Shown here: in pieces, positions 1-7,594 of the stretch
How positions within the stretch are numbered: position 1 is the first letter of the stretch
Layout: each line of letters opens with the position of its first letter
NCBI GenBank assembly: GCA_949752795.1
Contig: OX457071.1
Coordinates: 78,581,983 to 78,645,982, forward strand
Source of the DNA: Hyperoodon ampullatus
Taxonomy: Eukaryota > Chordata > Mammalia > Artiodactyla > Ziphiidae
Length of the DNA: 64,000 nucleotides
Direction of reading: 5' to 3'
The notes under the pieces: model-generated
Told to the model about the DNA's origin: nothing
Seen by the model: the letters and a program-made list of their open reading frames with translations, nothing else
Database searches by the model: none
Position numbers and translations under genes: made by a program

Positions 1-679
1 GACCCTAACTAAGTCCTTGACACTATTCCTAACTAAGGCCCTAGCCCTAACCCTAGCCCTAGCCCTCCCCTAGCCCATCCCCATCCCCATCCCCATTCCC
101 AGCCCCAGCCCCAGCCCCAGCCCCAGCCGTAGCCCCAGCCCCAGCCCCTGATGCTGATCCTAAAGAGGCCCTTACGCTCCTCCTAGGCCTTGCCCTGACA
201 CTGTCCCTACCGAAGGCCGTGATACTGGTCCTAAAGAAGGCCCAGGTGCTCTCGATAACTAAGGCCTTCAAAGTGTCCCTCGCTCCGTTTCGGACTTTAT
301 CCCTTGTCCAAAGTTAATGTCCTCCCTCTTAGCCTACCTGAAGCCCTAATGCTGTCCCTAACTAAGGCCCTGACTAGTCATCCCTAAGGCCCTGACACTG
401 TTTGTAAGTAAGGCCTGGAAGGTGTCCCTAATGCAGGCCCTGCTGCCCGTAATAACTAAAGGCCTAACGCTATCCTGAGCTAATATACTGAGCCATCTCG
501 AGCCAAGGTCCTGACACTATCCCTAAGGCAGCCCTGATGCTGGCCCTAAATAAAGCCCTGAGGCTGTCCGTAACACAGGCCCTGAAGCTATCCGTAACTG
601 AGGCCTTGACACTCCACCTAACTCAGGCCCTGATCATGTCTTTAACTAAGACCGTAATGCTGATCCTACAGAGGCCCTG
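1..679. repeat. HOR unit U0, partial 3' end
   Basis: This is the tail of a unit cut by the window edge. It begins inside the end of C2. Tract t2 is at about 40-148, and the rest is the degenerate D region. The D region carries the type I pair of markers (CGTTTCGG near 286 and CCAAAG near 298), as in U4, U7 and other units. Confidence 0.93.
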
Positions 680-1341
680 ATGCTGCTCCTGAGTCATGCC
701 CTGACAGTGTCCCCAGCTAAGGACCTGATGCTAGGCCTCACTCGGGCCCTGTCGCTCTCGCTACGTCAGGCTGTGACGCTGTCCCTACCTGAAGCCCTGA
801 CACTGGTTCTAAACAAGGCCCCGATATTCTCAGTAACTAAGGTATTGACACTATACCTGGGTCATTTCCTGATAGTATACCTAGATCATAACTTATCCCT
901 GTCTTTAGCTAAAGTCGAGCCTCTTATATCAACTAAAGCCCTGATGCTATGCATAACTCAGGCCCTCAATTTAGCCCCAAGGCCGTGACACTGTCCCTAA
1001 GTAAGGCCTAGATGCTGGTCCAATGTCAGGGCCTGATACTGTCCATATCAAAGTCCCTAACACTATGCGTGTCTCAAGCCCTGACAGTGTACCTAACAGA
1101 AGGCTGTGAGGCCAGTCCTAACCAAGACCCTGACACTGGCCCTAACAAAGGCTTTGATGGTAGTCCTAACCAAGGCCCTGACACTGTCCCTAAGTAGGGC
1201 CTGAGCCTACGGCTAACTCAGGCCGTGACACGATACGTCACCAAGGCCCCGGCACTGTCCCTAAGTAGGGCCTGAGACTACGGCTAACTCAGGCCGTGAG
1301 ACGATACGTCACCAAGGCTCTGATGCTAGTCCTAAGTAAGG
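680..1341. repeat. A module of the reference unit
   Basis: This module is paralogous to the B module at 2524-3050. Both run from a block containing TCCCCAGCTAAGGACCTG to one containing ACACGATACGTCAC. A-specific marks are GGGTCATTTCCTGATAG (B has GGGTCATGTCCTGACAG), CAATGTCAGG (B: CAACGTCAGG) and TCCATATC (B: TCCCTATC). A also carries 48 bp, two 24-mer blocks, near 1136-1183 that B lacks. The part at 820-960 matches the 24-mer consensus poorly but is highly conserved from unit to unit. Confidence 0.9.
1200..1341. repeat. Tandem 71-bp element, two copies
   Basis: Two adjacent 71-bp copies occupy 1200-1270 and 1271-1341. Each begins at the CCTGAG after a GTAGGG and includes CGGCTAACTCAGG and CGATACGTCACC. 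The equivalent doubled element sits 520 bp into U4, U5, U7, U8, U9, U12, U15, U17, U18 and U20. U2, U3, U6, U11, U14, U16 and U19 have a single copy. At 71 bp it is about three 24-mer blocks less one base, so it shifts the 24-bp register. Confidence 0.93.
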
Positions 1342-1987
1342 CCCTGACACTGTCCTAACTTATGCCCTGACACTACACGTAACACATGCCCTGACACTAC
1401 ACCTAACACAGACCCTGACACTGTTCCTAAGAGAGGCACTAATTCCACTCCTAACTCAGGCCCTGACACTGTCCCTAACTAAGGCCCTGACAGTATACCT
1501 AATGAGGGCTCTGATGCTAGTCCTAACTAAGTCTGTGACACTAATCCTAAGAAAGGCCTTGACAGTACTCGTAACTAAGCCCCTGACACTGACCCTAACT
1601 AAGGCCTTGACACTACTCCTAAATCGGGCCCTGACACGATACCGAAGAAAGGCTCTGATGCTAGTTGTAAGTAAGGCCCTGACACTGTTCTTAACTAACG
1701 CCTTGACACTACCACTAACTCAGGCTGTGATACTATCCCTAACTAAGGCCCTGACAGTGTCCCTAACTAAGGGCCTGACTGTCGTCCTAACTCTGGCCCT
1801 GCCATTATACAGATCAAAGGCTATGACACTCGTCCTAACCAAGGCACTGGCACTGTCCATCACTAAGGCTTGACACTACTTCTAACTCACGCCCTGATAT
1901 TATACCTAACGAAGGCTCTGATGCTAACCCTAACTAAGGCCCTGACAGTGACCCTAAGTAAGGCCTTGAGACTATTCCTAAGTAAGG
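1342..1987. repeat. 24-bp minisatellite array with C0 module
   Basis: This is the clearest run of the elementary block. At 1461-1484 the block is four hexamers, CCCTGA, CACTGT, CCCTAA and CTAAGG. Neighbouring blocks replace one or more hexamers, for example CAGTGT, CACTAC, CTCAGG or TTGACA. The later part, about 1690-1945 (C0), is a diverged copy of C1 and C2. All three share the same order of landmarks, including CTGGCCCTGCCATTATACA and a final GATGCTAACCCTAACTAAGG. Confidence 0.9.
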
Positions 1988-2052
1988 CCCTAGCCCTAGC
2001 CCTAGCCCCAGGCCCAGCCCCAGCCCCAGTCCCAGCTCCTGCCCCAGCTCCT
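1988..2052. repeat. C-rich hexamer tract t0
   Basis: A run of CCCTAG hexamers passes into CCCCAG hexamers and ends with CTCCTGCCCCAGCTCCT. Its length varies among units in 6-bp steps. U7 is longest (about 22364-22440), with extra CCCCAG copies and a CGCCAG variant. Read on the minus strand it is a series of G3-4 runs, which is compatible with G-quadruplex formation. Confidence 0.9.
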
Positions 2053-2371
2053 ACAGAGGCCTTTATGCTCCTGCTAGTGCTTGCCCTGACACTGTCCTTA
2101 ACTAAGGCCTTGACACTACTAGTAACTCAGGTCGTGATACTGTCCCTAACTAAGTCCCTGACAGTGTCCCTGACTAATTACCTGACTCTCCTCCTAACTC
2201 TGGCCCTGCCATTATACATAACAAAGGCTCTAACGCTCGTCCTTAGCAAGGACCTGACACTGTCCCTCACTAATGCCCTGACGCTACTTCTAACTCAAGC
2301 TCTGACATTATACCTAACAAAGGCTCTGATGCTAACCCTAACTAAGGCCTTGACACTATTCCTAAGTAAGG
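2053..2371. repeat. C1 module
   Basis: Thirteen or so degenerate 24-mer blocks form this module. It is the closest paralogue of C2 at 3167-3526. Shared landmarks in order are CTACAGAGGCC, TTGACACTACTAGTAACTC, TGACTAATTACCTGAC (TTGCC in C2), CTGGCCCTGCCATTATACA and GCTCGTCCTTAGCAAGG (TTACCAAG in C2). The last 24-bp block is optional: present in U3, U6, U8, U9, U11, U12, U16, U19 and U20, and absent in U1, U2, U4, U5, U7, U14, U15, U17 and U18. Confidence 0.88.
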
Positions 2372-2442
2372 CCCTAGCCCCAGCCCCAGCCCCAGCCCCA
2401 GCCCCAGTCCCAGTGTCAGTCCCAGCTCCCGCCCCAGCTCCT
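2372..2442. repeat. C-rich hexamer tract t1
   Basis: The tract is mostly CCCCAG hexamers with CCCAGT and TCAGTC interruptions before CAGCTCCCGCCCC. The mix of interruptions differs among units and helps to define subfamilies. U2, U6, U16 and U19 have an internal CCCTAG. U9, U11 and U12 end in GCCTCAGTCCC. Confidence 0.88.
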
Positions 2443-2523
2443 ACAGAGGCCTTTATGCTTCTCCTAGGCGTTGCCTTGACACTGTGCTTAACTGTGGCCT
2501 TGTGACTACTAGTAACTCAGGCC

Positions 2524-3050
2524 GTGATACTTTCCCTAACTAAGGCCCTGACAGTGTCCCCAGCTAAGGACCTGATGCTAGGCCTCACTCGGGCCCTGTC
2601 GCTCTCCTTACGTCAGGCTCTGACGCTGTCCCTAGCTGAAGTCCTGACACTGGTTCTAAACAAGGCCGCGATATTCTCAGTAACTAAGGTGTTGACACTA
2701 TACCTGGGTCATGTCCTGACAGTATACCTAGATCATAACTTATCCCTGTCTTTAGCTAAAGTGGAGCCTCTTATGGCAACTAAAGCCCAGATGCTATGCA
2801 TAACTCAGGCCCTCAATTTAGCCCCAAGGCCGTGACACTGTCCCTAAGTAAGGCCTAGATGCTGGTCCAACGTCAGGGCCTGATACTGTCCCTATCAAAG
2901 TCCCTAACACTATGCGTGTCTCAAGCCCTGACAGTGTACCTAACAGAAGGATCTGACGCCAGTCCTAACCAAGACCCTGACACTGTCCCTAAGTAGGGCC
3001 TGAGACTACGGCTAACTCAGGCTGTGACACGATACGTCACAAGGCTCTGA
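2524..3050. repeat. B module of the reference unit
   Basis: This is the internal paralogue of the A module. It lacks the 48-bp segment found in A. Variation among units includes an A-to-G change (AAC to GAC) near 12604 in U4, shared by U11, U14 and U17, and a TGACAC to TGCCAC change in U7 (near 23042) and U16 (near 50275). The segment near 2948-2965 exists in several states: GGATCTGACGCCAG, GGATGTGACGTGAG, GGATGTGACGCGAG, or the A-like GGCTGTGAGGCCAG. Confidence 0.9.
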
Positions 3051-3118
3051 TGCTAGTCCTAACTAAGGCCCTGACAGTGACCCTAACTAAGGCCTTGACA
3101 CTATTGCTAACTAAGGCC

Positions 3119-3166
3119 ATAGCCCTAGCCGTAGCCCTAGCCCTAGCCCTTTCCTCAGCCCTAGAC
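3119..3166. repeat. C-rich hexamer tract tB
   Basis: A short run of CCCTAG and CCGTAG hexamers after the B module ends in a TCAGCCCTAGACC or TCAGCCCCAGACC variant. It is fused directly to t2 in U3 and U8. The CCGTAG/CTGTAG composition differs among units: U9, U10, U12 and U13 share a GCCGTAGCTGTAG form. Confidence 0.88.
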
Positions 3167-3526
3167 CCTGATGCTGATCCTACAGAGGCCCTTAATGCTC
3201 CTCCTAGGCCTTGCCCTGGCACTGTCCTTAACTAAGGCCTTGACACTACTAGTAACTCAGGCCGTGATACTGTCCCTAACTAAGTCCCTGACAGTGTCCC
3301 TGACTAATTGCCTGACTCTCCTCCTAACTCTGGCCCTGCCATTATACATAACAAAGGCTCTAATGCTCGTCCTTACCAAGAACCTGACACTGTCCCTCAC
3401 TAAAGCCCTGACAGTACTACTAACTCAAGCTCTGACATTATACCTAACAAAGGCTCTGATGCTAACCCTAACTAAGGCCCTGACAGTGACCCTAACTAAG
3501 TCCTTGACACTATTCCTAACTAAGGC
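3167..3526. repeat. C2 module
   Basis: This is the paralogue of C1, ending in blocks with TGACCCTAACTAAGTCC before tract t2. Private variants here mark subfamilies. A CAAACTCTGAC form (instead of CAAGCTCTGAC) and a CCTAGCTAAGG form occur together in U6, U11, U14 and U17. A CCATGATACTG form occurs in U10 and U13 only. The module is deleted in U3 and U8. Confidence 0.88.
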
Positions 3527-3635
3527 CCTAGCGCTAACCCTAGCCCTCCCCTAGCCCATCCCCATCCCCATCCCCATCCCCATTCCCAGCTCCAGCCCCA
3601 GCCCCAGCCCCAGCCGTAGCCCCAGCCCCAGCCCC
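3527..3635. repeat. Telomere-like C-rich tract t2
   Basis: This is the longest C-rich tract of the unit. CCCTAG and CCCTAA hexamers are followed by CCCCAT hexamers, then CCCCAG hexamers broken by CCGTAG, ending at GCCCCTGATGCTG. The composition resembles degenerate telomeric C-strand repeats but is never a pure CCCTAA run. The minus strand has many GGGG runs spaced by two bases (G-quadruplex potential), and the + strand could form an i-motif. In U6, U11, U14 and U17 one base is missing (CAGTGTAG instead of CAGCCGTAG or CAGCTGTAG). Confidence 0.92.
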
Positions 3636-4166
3636 TGATGCTGATCCTAAAGAGGCCCTTACGCTCCTCCTAGGCCTTGCCCTGACACTGTCCCTACCGA
3701 AGGCCATGATACTGGTCCTAAAGAAGGCCCAGGTGCTCTCGATAACTAAGGCCTTCAAAGTGTCCCTCGTTCCGTTCCGGACTTTATCCCTTGTCCATAG
3801 TTAATGTCCTCCCTCTTAGCCTACCTGAAGCCCTAATGCTGTCCCTAACTAAGGCCCTGACTAGTCATCCCTAAGGCCCTGACACTGTTTGTAAGTAAGG
3901 CCTGGAAGGTGTCCCTAATGCAGGCCCTGCTGCCCGCAATAACTAAAGGCCTAACGCTATCCTGAGCTAATATACTGAGCCATCTCGAGCCAAGGTCCTG
4001 ACACTATCCCTAAGGCAGCCCTGATGCTGGCCCTAAATAAAGCCCTGAGGCTGTCCGTAACACAGGCCCTGAAGCTATCCGTAACTGAGGCCTTGACACT
4101 CCACCTAACTCAGGCCCTGATCATGTCTTTAACTAAGACCGTAATGCTGATCCTACAGAGGCCCTG
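3636..4166. repeat. D region, degenerate 24-mers
   Basis: This is the most diverged segment of the unit. Recognisable 24-mer remnants (CCCTAACTAAGGCCCTGAC at 3843) alternate with stretches that fit poorly, notably about 3766-3812, which includes a TTCCGGACTTTATCCC or TTTCGGACTTTATCCC variant and CTTGTCC(A/T). This stretch is nevertheless nearly invariant between units apart from the paired type I/type II differences. No promoter, RNA gene or open frame of note is seen. Confidence 0.85.
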
Positions 4167-7100
4167 ATGCTGCTCCTGAGTCATGCCCTGACAGTGTCCC
4201 CAGCTAAGGACCTGATGCTAGGCCTCACTCGGGCCCTGTCTCTCTCCCTACGTCAGGCTGTGACGCTGTCCCTGCCTGAAGCCCTGACACTGGTTCTAAA
4301 CAAGGCCCCGATATTCTCAGTAACTAAGGTATTGACACTATACCTGGGTCATTTCCTGATAGTATACCTAGATCATAACTTATCCCTGTCTTTAGCTAAA
4401 GTCGAGCCTCTTATATCAACTAAAGCCCTGATGCTATGCATAACTCAGGCCCTCAATTTAGCCCCAAGGCCGTGACACTGTCCCTAAGTAAGGCCTAGAT
4501 GCTGGTCCAATGTCAGGGCCTGATGCTGTCCATATCAAAGTCCCTAACACTATGCGTGTCTCAAGCCCTGACAGTGTACCTAACAGAAGGCTGTGAGGCC
4601 AGTCCTAACCAAGACCCTGACACTGGCCCTAACAAAGGCTCTGATGGTAGTCCTAACCAAGGCCCTGACACTGTCCCTAAGTAGGGCCTGAGACTACGGC
4701 TAACTCAGGCCGTGACACGATACGTCACCAAGGCTCTGATGCTAGTCCTAACTAAGGCCCTGACACTGTCCTAACTTATGCCCTGACACTACACGTAACA
4801 CATGCCCTGACACTACACCTAACACAGACCCTGACACTGTTCCTAAGAGAGGCACTAATTCCACTCCTAACTCAGGCCCTGACACTGTCCCTAACTAAGG
4901 CCCTGACAGTATACCTAATGAGGGCTCTGATGCTAGTCCTAACTAAGTCTGTGACACTAATCCTAAGAAAGGCCTTGACAGTACTCGTAACTAAGCCCCT
5001 GACACTGACCCTAACTAAGGCCTTGACACTACTCCTAAATCGGGCCCTGACACGATACCGAAGAAAGGCTCTGATGCTAGTTGTAAGTAAGGCCCTGACA
5101 CTGTTCTTAACTAACGCCTTGACACTACCACTAACTCAGGCTGTGATACTATCCCTAACTAAGTCCCTGACAGTGTCCCTAACTAAGGGCCTGACTGTCG
5201 TCCTAACTCTGGCCCTGCCATTATACAGATCAAAGGCTATGACGCTCGTCCTAACCAAGGCACTGGCACTGTCCATCACTAAGGCTTGACACTACTTCTA
5301 ACTCACGCCCTGATATTATACCTAACGAAGGCTCTGATGCTAACCCTAACTAAGGCCCTGATAGTGACCCTAAGTAAGGCCTTGAGACTATTCCTAAGTA
5401 AGGCCCTAGCCCTAGCCCTAGCCCCAGGCCCAGCCCCAGCCCCAGTCCCAGCTCCTGCCCCAGCTCCTACAGAGGCCTTTATGCTCCTGCTAGTGCTTGC
5501 CCTGACACTGTCCTTAAGTAAGGCCTTGACACTACTAGTAACTCAGGTCGTGATACTGTCCCTAACTAAGTCCCTGACAGTGTCCCTGACTAATTACCTG
5601 ACTCTCCTCCTAACTCTGGCCCTGCCATTATACATAACAAAGGCTCTAACGCTCGTCCTTAGCAAGGACCTGACACTGTCCCTCACTAATGCCCTGACGC
5701 TACTTCTAACTCAAGCTCTGACATTATACCTAACAAAGGCTCTGATGCTAACCCTAACTAAGGCCTTGACACTATTCCTAAGTAAGGCCCTAGCCCCAGC
5801 CCTAGCCCCAGCCCCAGCCCCAGCCCCAGTCCCAGTCCCAGCTCCTGCCCCAGCTCCTACAGAGGCCTTTATGCTTCTCCTAGGCGTTGCCTTGACACTG
5901 TGCTTAACTGTGGCCTTGTGACTACTAGTAACTCAGGCCGTGATACTTTCCCTAACTAAGGCCCTGACAGTGTCCCCAGCTAAGGACCTGATGCTAGGCC
6001 TCACTCGGGCCCTGTCGCTCTCCTTACGTCAGGCTCTGACGCTGTCCCTAGCTGAAGTCCTGACACTGGTTCTAAACAAGGCCGCGATATTCTCAGTAAC
6101 TAAGGTGTTGACACTATACCTGGGTCATGTCCTGACAGTATACCTAGATCATAACTTATCCTTGTCTTTAGCTAAAGTGGAGCCTCTTATGGCAACTAAA
6201 GCCCAGATGCTATGCATAACTCAGGCCCTCAATTTAGCCCCAAGGCCGTGACACTGTCCCTAAGTAAGGCCTAGATGCTGGTCCAACGTCAGGGCCTGAT
6301 ACTGTCCCTATCAAAGTCCCTAACACTATGCGTGTCTCAAGCCCTGACACTGTACCTAACAGAAGGATGTGACGCGAGTCCTAACCAAGACCCTGACACT
6401 GTCCCTAAGTAGGGCCTGAGACTACGGCCAGCTCAGGCTGTGACACGATACGTCACAAGGCTATGATGCTAGTCCTAACTAAGGCCCTGACAGTGACCCT
6501 AACTAAGGCCTTGACACTATTGCTAACTAAGGCCATAGCCCTAACCGTAGCCCTAGCCCTAGCCCTTGCCTCAGCCCCAGACCCTGATGCTGATCCTACA
6601 GAGGCCCTTAATGCTCCTCCTAGGCCTTGCCCTGACACTGTCCTTAACTAAGGCCTTGACACTACTAGTAACTCAGGCCGTGATACTGTCCCTAACTGAG
6701 TCCCTGACAGTGTCCCTGACTAATTGCCTGACTCTCCTCCTAACTCTGGCCCTGCCATTATACATAACAAAGGCTCTAATGCTCGTCCTTACCAAGAACC
6801 TGACACTGTCCCTCACTAAAGCCCTGACAGTACTACTAACTCAAGCTCTGACATTATACCTAACAAAGGCTCTGATGCTAACCCTAACTAAGGCCCTGAC
6901 AGTGACCCTAACTAAGTCCTTGACACTATTCCTAACTAAGGCCGTAGCCCTAACCCTAGCCCTAGCCCTCCCCTAGCCCATCCCCATCCCCATCCCCATT
7001 CCCATCTCCAGCCCCAGCCCCAGCCCCAGCCCCAGCCCCAGCCGTAGCCCCAGCCCCAGCCCCTGATGCTGATCCTAAAGAGGCCCTTATGCTCCTCCTA

Positions 7101-7594
7101 GGCCTTGCCCTGACACTGTCCCTACCGAAGGCCGTGATACTGGTCCTAAAGAAGGCCCAGGTGCTCTCGATAACTAAGGCCTTCAAAGTGTCCCTCGCTC
7201 CGTTCCGGACTTTATCCCTTGTCCATAGTTAATGTCCTCCCTCTTACCCTACCTGAAGCCCTAATGCTGTCCCTAACTAAGGCCCTGACTAGTCATCCCT
7301 AAGGCCCTGACACTGTTTGTAAGTAAGGCCTGGAAGGTGTCCCTAATGCAGGCCCTGCTGCCCGCAATAACTAAAGGCCTAACGCTATCCTGAGCTAATA
7401 TACTGAGCCATCTCGAGCCAAGGTCCTGACACTATCCCTAAGGCAGCCCTGATGCTGGCCCTAAATAAAGCCCTGAGGCTGTCCGTAACACAGGCCCTGA
7501 AGCTATCCGTAACTGAGGCCTTGACACTCCACCTAACTCAGGCCCTGATCATGTCTTTAACTAAGACTGTAATGCTGATCCTACAGAGGCCCTG
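4167..7594. repeat. HOR unit U2 (3428 bp)
   Basis: Type II unit (CGTTCCGG and CCATAG in the upstream D region at about 3774 and 3799; CCCTACGTCAGG in A), with a single 71-bp element. B begins near 5940 and t2 is at about 6943-7063. It shares GATGCTGTCC in A (near 4521), TGATAGTGACC near 5358 and an internal CCCTAG in t1 with U6, U16 and U19. Private changes include AACTGAGTCC near 6697 and GATGTGACGCGAG near 6367. Confidence 0.94.

Larger units (their letters stand above)
680..4166. repeat. HOR unit U1 (3487 bp), reference unit
   Basis: A complete unit, used as the reference for the module map given in separate entries. It is type I, with the 71-bp element doubled at 1200-1341. Tract t2 is at about 3527-3635. 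It lacks the optional 24-bp block before t1. It shares private variants with U15 and U18, including ATGACACTCG near 1820, AGCTCCCGCC near 2426 and a TTTCCTCAGCCCTAG variant of tB near 3149. These place the three units in one subfamily. Confidence 0.95.

Noticed and set aside
59..271. Minus-strand frame of 66-74 residues ending in Gly-Ala and Gly-Asp repeats, present in each unit
   Set aside because: The Gly-Ala and Gly-Asp repeats are the translated hexamer tract t2. A 1-bp deletion in U6, U11, U14 and U17 shifts the frame into Leu-Gly and Met-Gly repeats with no compensating change, as expected for non-coding DNA.
280..300. CENP-B box-like motif around TTTCGGACTTTATCCC
   Set aside because: Only the TTCG part fits. 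The required CGGG end is absent on both strands.
840..870. Bacterial-type promoter (TTGACA with a TATACC-like -10)
   Set aside because: TTGACA is a routine variant of the repeat word CTGACA and occurs many times per unit. The rest of the window gives no support for a bacterial origin.
1502..1873. Open frame of 123 residues, conserved in most units
   Set aside because: In U11 and U14 the ATG is ACG with no other effect, and the sequence is again 24-mer octapeptides. No sign of coding constraint beyond general homogenisation.
1870..2505. Open frame of 211 residues (up to 219 in other units) with TKALTLSL-like octapeptides and an Ala-Pro-rich stretch
   Set aside because: The 24-bp period is divisible by three, so stop-free frames arise automatically as octapeptide repeats. 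The Ala-Pro stretch is the translated CCCCAG tract. Frames end at unit-internal stops, overlap neighbours, and have no start context or domain.
3171..3554. Open frame of 127 residues (136 in most units) over C2
   Set aside because: It is a repeat artefact. The same frame is a diverged duplicate of the C1 frame, its start is lost or moved among units, and its end lies in the hexamer tract.
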